A DNA stretch of 64,000 nucleotides from Fen-1362 sp049516395. GTDB taxonomy: Bacteria; Planctomycetota; Phycisphaerae; Sedimentisphaerales; Anaerobacaceae. Below the pieces are notes generated by a model that was not told where the DNA came from, made no database searches, and saw only the letters and a list, made by a program, of their open reading frames with translations. Positions within the stretch are counted from its first letter, which is position 1, and every line of letters begins with the position of its first letter. The stretch spans positions 1 to 64,000 of the forward strand of contig JBEKTD010000009.1 of NCBI GenBank assembly GCA_049516395.1. The letters are read 5' to 3'. The translations under genes and the position numbers were made by a program. Positions 42,727 through 51,542 of this stretch are shown piece by piece.

Positions 42727-44216
42727 GCGAATTTCTTACGGTGCACCAAATATCAGGAACACTTGGTCTGATTGATTTAATAGAGGTGGGCCTTGCGATT
42801 ATCCTGCTTTTTGTTATTTCATATATCTTCGGACGCGAAGAAAAAGATACGAAAGATTTTTTTATCGGCGGACGAAAAGTCCCTTCGATAGTGGCCTGTC
42901 TGTCTTTTGTCGCGACGGAAGTAAGTGCATTGACGATTATCGGCGTGCCCGCGACCGCCTACAGTGAAAACTGGCAGTATCTTCAGTTTTTTATCGGTTC
43001 AGCAGCCGCGAGAATTACGGTGGCGTTTCTGTTCATCCCGGTATTTTACCAGTACAACTGCACGAGCATCTACGAGTTCCTCAGGCATCGCTTCGGGCCC
43101 CAGACGCAGTACGCCGGCTCGATTTTCTTTTTTATCACACGCTTAATAGCATCCGGCGTCAGATTATATGCCGCGTGTCTGGGAGTGGGGATAATCCTGG
43201 GCTGGCCTTTGGCGACGACGCTATTGGTGTTTACGATGGTAAGTATCGCCTTCATTGCGTTCGGCGGAATAAAAGCGGTGGTTTGGGCAGGCGCATATCA
43301 AACCCTGGTTTTCTTTTTGGCGGGCGGTGTGCTCTTTGTTTTTCTTTTGCTTAAAATCCAGGGCGGCCTGTCATCCGCCTGGCACATTGCCAATGAGGCC
43401 GGCCGGCTGAGTATCTTCAAATTCGATTTCGACCTCAATAACCCGACAACCTTCTGGGCGGGCACCGCCAACGCGTTTTTCATAGGCCTTGCCGTATTCG
43501 GAACCGACCAGGAGCTTATGCAGCGGCTGCTTACCGTGAAAACCCGCAGGGCAAGTCAGAAGGCAATTATTTCTACTATACTGGTAGGTCTGCCGATTCT
43601 ATGCCTGTACCTGGGAATAGGGACACTGTTTTATGTTTTCTACCGGCAGAATCCCGGCGTGCCCGCGCCGGAAAAAACCAAGGAGGTCTTCTCCCACTTC
43701 GTAACATATTCTCTTCCCATCGGATTAAAAGGACTGATGCTCTCGGCAATTGTATTGGCCAGCATTGATTCGCCGTTAAGCTCACTGTCATCGTCGTTTG
43801 TAACGGATATTTATCGCCCGTTGATTAAGAAGTCCGCGACAGAGGGCCATTATTTGTTCGTTTCCCGGATTGGAGTGGTTACATTCGGCCTGATACTGGC
43901 GATTATCGCTTTCGCGTGCCAGCCGGTGGAAAATATTCTCTGGTTTGCTTTTGAAATAATGTCTTTGACGGGCGGTGCAACGCTTGGCATTTTCCTGCTG
44001 GGCGTATTAACAAAACGCAAAGCCAACATCAGCAATGCAGCGGCAATGATTATCAGCGCCTTATCTATGACGGCTCTTTTGCTGCTGTCTCATGGCGGAT
44101 ACATCAAGCTGGCATGGAGCTGGCTGATAGTGGCAGGCACAGTGATGACTTTCGTCCTAGGCTATCTGTTCAGCTGTTTCGGGACAAGATTTAATCGCAA
44201 CAGCCGGGCGTTTTAG
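42723..44216 (+). CDS. Sodium:solute symporter (SSS family)
   Basis: 497 aa, about 13 transmembrane segments. FFIGGRKVPSIVACLSFVATEVSALTIIG is the SSS N-terminal signature, and GTDQELMQRLLTVKTRRASQKA and LASIDSPLSSLSSSFVTDIY are conserved SSS motifs. Coupled to anmK-murQ, it probably imports MurNAc, anhydroMurNAc, or sialic-acid-like sugars by Na+ symport. No phosphotransferase or regulator gene is nearby. Confidence 0.92.
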   Translation: MSEFLTVHQISGTLGLIDLIEVGLAIILLFVISYIFGREEKDTKDFFIGGRKVPSIVACLSFVATEVSALTIIGVPATAYSENWQYLQFFIGSAAARITVAFLFIPVFYQYNCTSIYEFLRHRFGPQTQYAGSIFFFITRLIASGVRLYAACLGVGIILGWPLATTLLVFTMVSIAFIAFGGIKAVVWAGAYQTLVFFLAGGVLFVFLLLKIQGGLSSAWHIANEAGRLSIFKFDFDLNNPTTFWAGTANAFFIGLAVFGTDQELMQRLLTVKTRRASQKAIISTILVGLPILCLYLGIGTLFYVFYRQNPGVPAPEKTKEVFSHFVTYSLPIGLKGLMLSAIVLASIDSPLSSLSSSFVTDIYRPLIKKSATEGHYLFVSRIGVVTFGLILAIIAFACQPVENILWFAFEIMSLTGGATLGIFLLGVLTKRKANISNAAAMIISALSMTALLLLSHGGYIKLAWSWLIVAGTVMTFVLGYLFSCFGTRFNRNSRAF

Positions 44217-44258
44217 AATTATCGCTTTAGGGGAAATATCAGATGATTCCGGCTGCGC

Positions 44259-45509
44259 CTATCTATGCGCAATCCTGACTTCTTCGGCTATTATTTTCAG
44301 GCCCGCTTCGACCTTATCAACATCTTGGGCATAGCTTATGCGAATGCACTGCTGTTTGTGTCCCCAGTCGTCTTCGAGTCCGGGGAAAAAGTAATGACCG
44401 GGAACTATGAGAACGCCGCGTTTTTTCAGCCGCCGATACAATTCAGCATCAGTAATCTTCAATCCGGGCAGCCATAGCCACAAGAAAAACGCCCCTTCCG
44501 GCTTGTGAATATGAAAATCAATCCCGTCGAGCAGTCCGCAAATCCTCGCAACTGCCCATTTTGCCTTGTCCTGGTAATAGGGCCTTATCACTTCTTTACT
44601 CAGCCGAATCAGCTCGCCTGTCCGCACAAGCTCGGTCCCAATCGCGGCACCCAAACTAGCCGTACTCAAGCTCATCACCGCGTTCATCTCCGAAACCATT
44701 TCGATAATTTCTTCGCGAGCGATGACAATGCCCGTCCGCGTCGCAGGCAGACCGAACTTCGACAAGCTCATACACACAATCGTATTTTCATTCCAAAGTG
44801 GTCTTGCCTCGGTGAAGATTATATTAGGGAAAGGCAAGCCGTATGCGTTGTCGATAATCAGCGGGATGTTGTTTGCCCGGGCAAGTGAATCGAGCTTAGC
44901 GACTTCAGCATCGGTCAGCACGTTGGCCGTGGGATTGGTAGGCCTTGAGATGCAAATCGCCCCGATATCCTCGCCTACATTAAGCCTGTCAAAATCCACG
45001 TGATATTTGAAGGTATGCTCATCGATATGTTCGATATCGGGCTTATTCGCCACAAACAACCCGTCGGTAAAACCCACGTCGCAATAGCCGGTGTATTCGG
45101 GAGCAAGCGGCAGCAAAATTTTCTTTTTTGAGCCGTCTTCAAACTCGCCCGCGAAGATATTGAAAAGTATGAAAAACGCCGACTGACTGCCCGCTGTAAG
45201 AGCGATATTCCCCGGCTTGATATTCCACCCGCATTCAGCCCGCAGCAATTCGCAGATTGCTTCAATAAATTCCTTATTGCCCTGCGGCGGGTCATAATCT
45301 CCGACCGCTTTTTCGAATGCGCCTTTTTTCGCAAGAAGCCCGCTCATACACTGTCGAAAAACCCGGTCCACTCCAGGTATATGTGACGGGTTACCTCCTC
45401 CGAGCATCAGGACATCAACGCCTGCCTTTAGCCCCTCGCCCATATCAACCATCAACTGGCTGATACCCGACCTGCGTTTTATCTTTTGACCAAACCTCGA
45501 TACTTTCAT
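44259..45509 (-). CDS. Class I/II aminotransferase
   Basis: 416 aa, fold-type I PLP enzyme. GGGNPSHIPG opening, ALTAGSQSAFFILFN, CISRPTNPTANVLTD, the PLP lysine in MSLSKFGLPATRTGIVIA, and R in ISYAQDVDKVE. It resembles valine-pyruvate transaminase (AvtA)-type proteins, judged by GGGNPSHIPGVDRVFR, but this is not certain. It follows tyrS by 12 nt on the same strand. Confidence 0.88.
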   Translation of the reverse strand: MKVSRFGQKIKRRSGISQLMVDMGEGLKAGVDVLMLGGGNPSHIPGVDRVFRQCMSGLLAKKGAFEKAVGDYDPPQGNKEFIEAICELLRAECGWNIKPGNIALTAGSQSAFFILFNIFAGEFEDGSKKKILLPLAPEYTGYCDVGFTDGLFVANKPDIEHIDEHTFKYHVDFDRLNVGEDIGAICISRPTNPTANVLTDAEVAKLDSLARANNIPLIIDNAYGLPFPNIIFTEARPLWNENTIVCMSLSKFGLPATRTGIVIAREEIIEMVSEMNAVMSLSTASLGAAIGTELVRTGELIRLSKEVIRPYYQDKAKWAVARICGLLDGIDFHIHKPEGAFFLWLWLPGLKITDAELYRRLKKRGVLIVPGHYFFPGLEDDWGHKQQCIRISYAQDVDKVEAGLKIIAEEVRIAHR

Positions 45510-45520
45510 TTCGCCGAAGT

Positions 45521-46723
45521 TTAATTCACTTTAATTTTCGCAAATTTGCGTTTGCCGACCTGTATTGTCATCCCGTTTGCGGGAGTAATTTGAGCGTTCG
45601 GGTCAGTAACTTTTTGGCCATCGATAGTTACGGCCGATTGTACGCACATACGCTTGGCATCGCCGCCTGATTCGACAAGTTTGCAGTTGATTAGTAACTG
45701 CTTTACTGAAACCGGCTCAGCAGGTAATTTGAATTCAGGCATTTCATCAGGCAGTTGCTTTTGAGCAAAGACCTTTTCGAACTGTTCCGCAGCAGAATCG
45801 GCGGCAACCACATTATAAAACTGCGCGATAATTGTTTTTGCAAGAAGAATTTTCGCCTCTTTTGGGTGGGTCTTCTGCGAATTAGTCAATTCGGCTATTT
45901 TTTCAGCGGGCAAATCGGTAAGCAGGGTAAAATAATTTGCCATCATATCATCGGAGATGCTCATCACTTTGCCGAACATATCTTTGGGCTGGTCGGTAAC
46001 GCCTATATAATTACCTTTCGATTTGCTCATTTTTTCTTTGCCGTCTAAGCCAACGAGAATGGGACAGGTGATAACAATCTGCGGGGACTGACTATTGACT
46101 CGCTGAAGGTCTCTACCGACGAGATTGTTGAAGGTCTGGTCGGTGCCGCCAAGTTCGACGTCGCTTTTTATAGCAACCGAATCGTAGCCCTGCATAAGCG
46201 GATACAAAAATTCGTGGACGCCTATCGCGTCGCCCTTCTTATAACGAATCTCAAACGTATCGCGTTCGAGCATACGCGCAACAGTCATATTGCCGGCAAG
46301 TTTAATAATATCGGCAAGATGAAGGGACGCGAGCCATTCGGAGTTATGCCGAACCTCAAGCTTGTCGGCGGAGGTATCGAGAATTTTGCCCGCCTGCTCG
46401 AAATATGTCTTTGCGTTTTTATCGATTTGCTCAGGCGAAAGCATCGGGCGAGTGGTATTCTGGCCCGTTGGATCGCCAATGCGAGCGGTATAATCGCCGA
46501 TAATCAACACGGCTTTGTGGCCCATGTCCTGGAACTGGCGCATTTTGCGAAGCACAACGGTATGGCCAAGATGAATATCGGGGCTTGTGGGGTCAAGACC
46601 GAGCTTTATGCGGAGCTGGCGTTTATCTTTGGCAGCATTAGCAAGCTTTTCAGCCAATTCGGCCTCGGTGAAAATCTCAGCCGTGCCTCGCTTGAGTAAT
46701 TTCAACTGTTCCGGAATCTGCAT
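45521..46723 (-). CDS. tyrS: Tyrosyl-tRNA synthetase
   Basis: 400 aa. The HIGH motif is DIHLGH in LGLDPTSPDIHLGHTVVL and the KMSKS motif is KEKMSKSKGN; GDYTARIGDPTGQN is the TyrRS type-2 (TyrZ) region, and a C-terminal S4 domain follows (VKQLLINCKLVESGGDAKRM). ATG 46723 is chosen for GAGGA 8 nt upstream; an earlier in-frame start at 46807 is upstream of the -10 region's start point. Its own promoter lies at 46779-46807. Confidence 0.95.
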   Translation of the reverse strand: MQIPEQLKLLKRGTAEIFTEAELAEKLANAAKDKRQLRIKLGLDPTSPDIHLGHTVVLRKMRQFQDMGHKAVLIIGDYTARIGDPTGQNTTRPMLSPEQIDKNAKTYFEQAGKILDTSADKLEVRHNSEWLASLHLADIIKLAGNMTVARMLERDTFEIRYKKGDAIGVHEFLYPLMQGYDSVAIKSDVELGGTDQTFNNLVGRDLQRVNSQSPQIVITCPILVGLDGKEKMSKSKGNYIGVTDQPKDMFGKVMSISDDMMANYFTLLTDLPAEKIAELTNSQKTHPKEAKILLAKTIIAQFYNVVAADSAAEQFEKVFAQKQLPDEMPEFKLPAEPVSVKQLLINCKLVESGGDAKRMCVQSAVTIDGQKVTDPNAQITPANGMTIQVGKRKFAKIKVN

Positions 46724-46778
46724 CGCAAAAATCCTCATAAAAATCAATAAATTCGCCGTCGGCGAACAAGACGGGGCG

Positions 46779-46807
46779 ATTATACGCCTGCCGGAGGGGA
46801 TTTGCAA
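46779..46807 (-). promoter_or_regulatory. tyrS promoter
   Basis: Minus strand TTGCAA (46807-46802), 17-bp spacer, TATAAT (46784-46779). About 50 nt of leader follow; no T-box signature was seen. Confidence 0.7.
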
Positions 46808-46873
46808 CGCTTATACCTGTTATGACTGACCGCCTCCTGAAATGCCGGCCGACTTACAATGCCTGAACCAATT

Positions 46874-46916
46874 TAAAAAATAATACGGCGTAAACGGCAT
46901 ATTATTTACGTGCCGT
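46874..46916 (-). terminator. Terminator after hldD
   Basis: CGTAAA and TTTACG plus an outer GG/CC form a stem, then TATTATTTTTT on the minus strand. It overlaps the hldD stop. Confidence 0.5.
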
Positions 46917-47889
46917 TCAGGTATGCGCCCTGCGCAAGATATTGTGTAACATAATCCCTGACGGATTCTTCAAGAGAGGTGATTTGCTTTTCGTAGCCGA
47001 TGTCGCGGAGCTTGGTAATGTCGGCCTCGGTGAAATACTGGTACTGATTGCGGACAGAGTCTGGCATATCGATGTATTCGATATTCGGCTTTTTGCCCAT
47101 AGCGGCAAATACCGCCTTTGCTAAATCATTCCAGGAACGAGCGACACCTGCACCAAGATTGTATATGCCGGAAGTGTCAGGGTTATCATAAAAGAAAAGC
47201 GTCATATCGACCGCGTCTTTGACGTAAAGGAAATCGCGTTTCTGTTCGCCGTCCTTGTAGTCGGGTCTGTGCGATTTGAAAAGATGCACCTTGCCGGTAG
47301 TGTTTATCTGCTCGAAGGCCTTTAGGACAAAGCTTCGCATATCGGCTTTGTGATATTCGTTTGGCCCGAAGACGTTGAAGTATTTTAGCCCCACGATTTT
47401 TCCGAGGAGCCCGTTCCTCTTTGCCCAGATGTCAAATAACTGCTTCGAATAGCCATAGGGGTTGAGGGGCTTAAGCGTTTCGATTTTATCTTCATCATCG
47501 GCAAAGCCGTTTTCCCCGTCGCCGTAGGTAGCGGCGCTGGAGGCGTAAATGAACCGAATTCCCTCTTCGGTCGTCCACTGGGCAAGTTGTCTGGTGTATT
47601 CGAAATTGTTCTCCATAAGAAATGACGCGTCCGTCTCGGTAGTCGATGAGCAGGCACCAAGGTGAAAGACAGCGTCCGTGGAAAAGTTAACAACGTCTTC
47701 GGCCACCATTTCGAGGAATTCGTCTTTGTCCAGGTAGTCGGCAAAGCGCAGGTTGACGAGGTTCTTCCACCGCTGGTCGCTTCCCAGCCGGTCAACAACG
47801 AGGATATCGTCGATACCGCGTTTATTCAAAGCAGCAATTAACGCTGAGCCGATAAAGCCCGCCCCGCCGGTTACGACTATCATTGGCAA
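46906..47889 (-). CDS. hldD: ADP-L-glycero-D-manno-heptose 6-epimerase
   Basis: 327 aa (family about 310-330), extended short-chain dehydrogenase. VTGGAGFIGSALIAALNKRG (NAD(P) loop), SSAATYGDGENGF, NPYGYSKQLFD (Tyr-x3-Lys), YFNVFGPNEYHK and KDAVDMTLFF are the HldD pattern. It makes the heptose precursor of lipopolysaccharide core, so the organism has an outer membrane. GGAAAGGGA precedes the ATG. Confidence 0.92.
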   Translation of the reverse strand: MPMIVVTGGAGFIGSALIAALNKRGIDDILVVDRLGSDQRWKNLVNLRFADYLDKDEFLEMVAEDVVNFSTDAVFHLGACSSTTETDASFLMENNFEYTRQLAQWTTEEGIRFIYASSAATYGDGENGFADDEDKIETLKPLNPYGYSKQLFDIWAKRNGLLGKIVGLKYFNVFGPNEYHKADMRSFVLKAFEQINTTGKVHLFKSHRPDYKDGEQKRDFLYVKDAVDMTLFFYDNPDTSGIYNLGAGVARSWNDLAKAVFAAMGKKPNIEYIDMPDSVRNQYQYFTEADITKLRDIGYEKQITSLEESVRDYVTQYLAQGAYLNGT

Positions 47890-47982
47890 TCCCTTTCCAG
47901 TTTAACTAATGGTTCTTTAGGCGATAAGCTTAAATCGGGAGCCGCGAAGTGTCAATCTTTGAGAAATTAAGAAATGAGCGCA

Positions 47983-48008
47983 TAAAAAAACCGCTCAACA
48001 AGAGCGGT
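47983..48008 (-). terminator. Strong terminator
   Basis: Minus strand ACCGCTC-TTGTT-GAGCGGT followed by seven T. Transcripts from the gene-free region to the right stop here. Confidence 0.8.
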
Positions 48009-48182
48009 CGGAGAAAAGCCGAAAAGGTTTTAACTTTCTTAACACAAAGCAATATACGTCGCTATTGCAAGAATAAGTATCCTTCTCTTATTAACTGTGA
48101 AAGGATACCACACGTTGTAATAAAACCTTCTCATCACACCAACTTCGCCGAAGCCAAAACCTTAACACCACTACCTCTCTAC
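47984..48182 (-). ncRNA. Candidate small RNA (about 199 nt)
   Basis: Minus-strand -10 TACAAT (48194-48189; -35 TTGGTT is weak) and the terminator at 47983 bracket a stretch with no credible ORF. AAGGTTTT near the 5' end can pair with AAAACCTT near the 3' end (8 bp). Two hairpins lie inside: CTTC-GGC-GAAG and TATCCTT...AAGGATA. No family recognised. Less certain than the RNA at 2862. Confidence 0.35.
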
Positions 48183-48338
48183 TGTTGTATTGTACCCTAA
48201 AGGAACAATTAGAACCAAATAAAAAATGGATGGCCCATCGTAAGTGCTGTATTAAAAAGGGGTTATGGCTTAATAAATGACAATATTTTTTCGGATGCCT
48301 GTGGGTACTAAACAGCCCGAAATAAGCTTTTTTACTAA

Positions 48339-48464
48339 TCAGGCAAGCGTGCGCATTGCCTGACTCATAAGCCGGGCGACAGGTAATCGCTGCAAACATC
48401 TTGACTAAACAGCAATGTAATCAGCCGTGAGCATTTTGCTGCCGGTTCTCTTGTTCGCTTCGCC
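48339..48464 (-). pseudogene. Aldo/keto reductase 3'-end remnant
   Basis: Translates as SKMLTADYIAV*SRCLQRLPVARL then MSQAMRTLA and a stop, with one internal stop. The intact neighbour ends SRLLTADYRLAEQRCPQRMP and IARLVREAVEKLA. The remaining DNA between 48209 and 48338, and 48465-48493, holds nothing I can name. Confidence 0.8.
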
Positions 48465-48493
48465 TATTCAATTCTCATCGCGTAAATAGCTAA

Positions 48494-49711
48494 TCAGGCA
48501 AGTTTTTCGACGGCTTCTCGGACAAGCCGGGCAATCGGCATACGCTGCGGGCAACGCTGTTCCGCGAGCCGATAATCGGCCGTCAATAACCTCGACCTTA
48601 CATCGGCGGGTATTTCAGCAAACGTCTGTCGTGCTAATTGGCTGTCGCCATAGCTGTTGTGATACATAAGTGACCGCATAACGTCACTGATATTTGACAC
48701 GCCGGAGGCAGCATCGCAGATATTAGCACAGCCGGCACAATAACCGCTGCAGGTTGCGCTTGCGTATTCGGCGAGGGCATCTTTGTCATCCTGCGCAAGT
48801 TTTGTCTTGTCGAGCATCGCGGCGACATTTTCGTTGATAATGGCGACACTGTTCATTCCGACGGTAACGGCTGCAATTCTCTCGTCTTCAATAACGGCCT
48901 TTATCTTCGCCTGCCCCTCGGTGAAACCTTTCGCCGTAAAATGCTCCATCAGTTTTTTGTCCTCGTCGGTCTCGACGTTTACGCTCTTCTGGGTCTTCAT
49001 TGCAGTAAGCCCTATTCCCACTTTGTGACAGGCATCGATTGCCTTTTGCATCATTGGGTCTTTAGTAAGACGGAAGTTATACGTCGTCAAAATGGCATCG
49101 ACCCAGCCGAGTTTTGACGCCTCGAACAAATTCCTGGCCATATTGGTGTGTGTGCTGAAACCGAAGTATTTTATCAGGCCCTTTTTCTTTGCGTTTTCCA
49201 CCCAGGGCTTGAGGTCTTCGGTAAGCTGCGAAATATCATTCAAACCGTGAACGCCGTATAAAACATCAACGTAATCGGTATTCATTCTTTTGAGCGACTC
49301 CTGAAGCCGGCCTTCAACTTGCTCCGCACCTTGGGCGTGAGAGGCCTTGGTAGCGATAAACAGTTTCTTTCGCATTTCAGGTCTGGCAGCCAGTAACTTG
49401 CCAATACACAGCTCGCTGTTGCCGTTGGTATAGCCATAAGCGGTATCCCAGTAAGTAACGCCCCATTTCAGTGAGCTTGTGAGAATAACCTGGTTATCGA
49501 TGAGTTGTATTGCTCCGAGAGACAACGCCGACACATCAGGTCCCGACTTGCCGAACTTGCGCGTGGGGACCTGTGGGGTTTCGCTCTGCTGTTTTTCGCC
49601 CGCGGCATTTGGTTCATTCGAATCAGCCTTTACCTTAGATACCAAAACAGAACCTAAACCCGCCACTCCGATTGTTTTCAAGAAATTCCTTCTGTTAAAT
49701 TCACTGCTCAT
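48494..49711 (-). CDS. Tat-exported aldo/keto reductase with C-terminal Fe-S motif
   Basis: 405 aa. Twin-arginine signal FNRRNFLKTIGVAGLGSVLVS, then an AKR barrel: GAIQLID, DTAYGYTNGNSELCIGKLL (Asp and Tyr of the tetrad), IATKAS (Lys), YVDVLYGVHGLND (His). The C-terminal part carries CSGYCAGCANICDAA, a 4Fe-4S-type CxxxCxxCxxxC motif, as in the ferredoxin-linked AKR subfamily. Last gene of the DUF6599-DUF362-polyferredoxin-AKR operon; electrons may come from the polyferredoxin. GGAGAG precedes the ATG. Confidence 0.9.
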   Translation of the reverse strand: MSSEFNRRNFLKTIGVAGLGSVLVSKVKADSNEPNAAGEKQQSETPQVPTRKFGKSGPDVSALSLGAIQLIDNQVILTSSLKWGVTYWDTAYGYTNGNSELCIGKLLAARPEMRKKLFIATKASHAQGAEQVEGRLQESLKRMNTDYVDVLYGVHGLNDISQLTEDLKPWVENAKKKGLIKYFGFSTHTNMARNLFEASKLGWVDAILTTYNFRLTKDPMMQKAIDACHKVGIGLTAMKTQKSVNVETDEDKKLMEHFTAKGFTEGQAKIKAVIEDERIAAVTVGMNSVAIINENVAAMLDKTKLAQDDKDALAEYASATCSGYCAGCANICDAASGVSNISDVMRSLMYHNSYGDSQLARQTFAEIPADVRSRLLTADYRLAEQRCPQRMPIARLVREAVEKLA

Positions 49712-49813
49712 CGGTAACTCTCCATAATAAACTGTTCTTTAGTTCAGGTTATAAATACAGGTTCAACTATTATCTACCTTCGGTAACACTATTCTGTTCA
49801 CCTTGTTCTGCTA

Positions 49814-51535
49814 TTATAACAGCAATCTTCGGTCAGTGCTTCTGCTTTCACCTTCAGCAGTAATTCTTATCGCCCTTTTGCCGCTGATGGGGCACTCATG
49901 CTCACATACGCCGCAGCCGATACACTTTTCAATATCCACGCATGGTTTTTGTAATCGCACCTGGATTTTGATTTTACCGGCCGAGGCAGGCAATTTGCCT
50001 TCGGAAATTCCTACTGAAGTAGCGGTATTTGAGGAGATTTTACGCCGGGAGCCGTCCTCAAAAAGAACATAATAATCGCCCGTGCCGAATTTATCCGCGG
50101 GGATACCCCCGTCAATCTCGATTGTATTTTCCGTTACCTGCTTAATCGAAACTACACCGTCTCTGACAGTCGTAAAAACATCCTTCGTGAAAATCGCCTT
50201 GGGGCTGACTGGGCAATTTTCCTGGCAGACAATACAGGGTTTATTCATTGACCAGGGAAGACACCTGCTCTGGTCAACGAATGCCGTTCCGAGTTTGATG
50301 GGACCGGCGGAGGCAAAATCGCCGAGGCCTCTTTTTTCATCGAGAGTAATGGGCCTGATTGCCGAAGTCGGGCAGACTTGTCCGCAGGCGACGCAATTCA
50401 ACTGGCAGCCGCTTGAGCCGATGCGGTTATTAAGTATCGGCGTCCATAATCCTTCGAGGCCCCCTTCCAGACCGGCTGGCTGAATAACATTCGTCGGGCA
50501 AACCCGCATACACTGGCCGCATTTGAGGCATCGTTTCAGAAATTCCGGCTCCGCCAGAGCTCCAGGCGGGCGAACAACACCGGTGTACCAGTTCGAGGCG
50601 ACTTTGCCGCTTAGTCGAATCGCGGGAGCAGCTATTACCCCGCTAACAAACGATAATACAAATCCCCTTCTGGAAACATCGACCTGCGTTTCACCCGCAA
50701 GCGAGGGAACGGTCTGATAAGCGATGAGGTCGTGCTTGCAGTCATCCCGGCAATTAAAACAAAGCACACATTCGGCGATTTTGATATTGCCGCTCGGCTC
50801 GCAGCCGCCCTCGCAGGCCTTTTCGCACATCTTGCAGTTGATACATTCGCTTTTGGTCTTGCCGATGCGCCAAATCGAAAACCTGCTCAAGATTGCCAAA
50901 AACGCGCCGGTAGGACAAATGAACCGGCAGTAAAATCTTGGTATAAAAAGATTCAGCAGGACTGCTGTTGCAAATACGGCGAATATCAGCCAGCCAAACT
51001 CATAATAACGCGCGTTGACCGAGGTCAAATACGCGCTCCTGTCAAAAATGGGCAACAGCACAAGCTGAAATGAGCGGGTTACCAGCGGGATAGGGTCGAG
51101 CAATCCTGTTTGCAGAGTGTTTGCCAGCGAGGGAAACGCTGCCATCCCCAGGAAGAAAATCAGGACTAAGTATTTTATGCACTGTGCCTTGCGGTATATG
51201 TTTAGTCGTATTTTCTCGGCGACTTTTTTGCCCCGGTTACCCAGATAGCCGACGAACTGATGTATTGCGCCAAATGGGCAAATCCAGCCACAGAAAAACC
51301 GCCCGAAGATTATCGTCAGGATTACCGTCCCCAGCGCACAGTGCAAATGCCAGTAAAATTTGCCGGTTGATAGTATAGTGCCCAGCGCGACGAGCGGGTC
51401 GAGCTGCAAAATCCAGTTAATAGGCCAGTTCCGGATTTGCCAGAACTTTTCTCCGACCGTGGTAACGATGCAAAACCACACAAACAGGGCAAAAAAGAAC
51501 AACTGATTTATTTTTCGAACCGTCGTGATTTTCAT
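49814..51535 (-). CDS. Membrane polyferredoxin (NapH/NosR/CcoG-like 4Fe-4S protein)
   Basis: 573 aa. About five transmembrane segments in the N-terminal 215 residues with the membrane CxxxCP pair (GWICPFGAIHQF, RFICPTGAFLAI). Then ferredoxin motifs: CINCKMCEKACEGGC, CVLCFNCRDDC, CLKCGQCMRVCPTNV, CVACGQVCPTSAI, CIVCQENCP, and a last CIGCGVCEHECPI. The layout is that of a quinol or electron-transfer membrane subunit feeding exported redox enzymes. It lies 7 nt after the DUF362 gene and feeds, by position, DUF362 and the aldo/keto reductase. Confidence 0.9.
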   Translation of the reverse strand: MKITTVRKINQLFFFALFVWFCIVTTVGEKFWQIRNWPINWILQLDPLVALGTILSTGKFYWHLHCALGTVILTIIFGRFFCGWICPFGAIHQFVGYLGNRGKKVAEKIRLNIYRKAQCIKYLVLIFFLGMAAFPSLANTLQTGLLDPIPLVTRSFQLVLLPIFDRSAYLTSVNARYYEFGWLIFAVFATAVLLNLFIPRFYCRFICPTGAFLAILSRFSIWRIGKTKSECINCKMCEKACEGGCEPSGNIKIAECVLCFNCRDDCKHDLIAYQTVPSLAGETQVDVSRRGFVLSFVSGVIAAPAIRLSGKVASNWYTGVVRPPGALAEPEFLKRCLKCGQCMRVCPTNVIQPAGLEGGLEGLWTPILNNRIGSSGCQLNCVACGQVCPTSAIRPITLDEKRGLGDFASAGPIKLGTAFVDQSRCLPWSMNKPCIVCQENCPVSPKAIFTKDVFTTVRDGVVSIKQVTENTIEIDGGIPADKFGTGDYYVLFEDGSRRKISSNTATSVGISEGKLPASAGKIKIQVRLQKPCVDIEKCIGCGVCEHECPISGKRAIRITAEGESRSTDRRLLL

Positions 51536-51542
51536 ATTATTT

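Noticed and set aside
47949..48200. 83-codon plus-strand frame
   Set aside because: Crosses the strong minus-strand terminator and has no protein-like composition.
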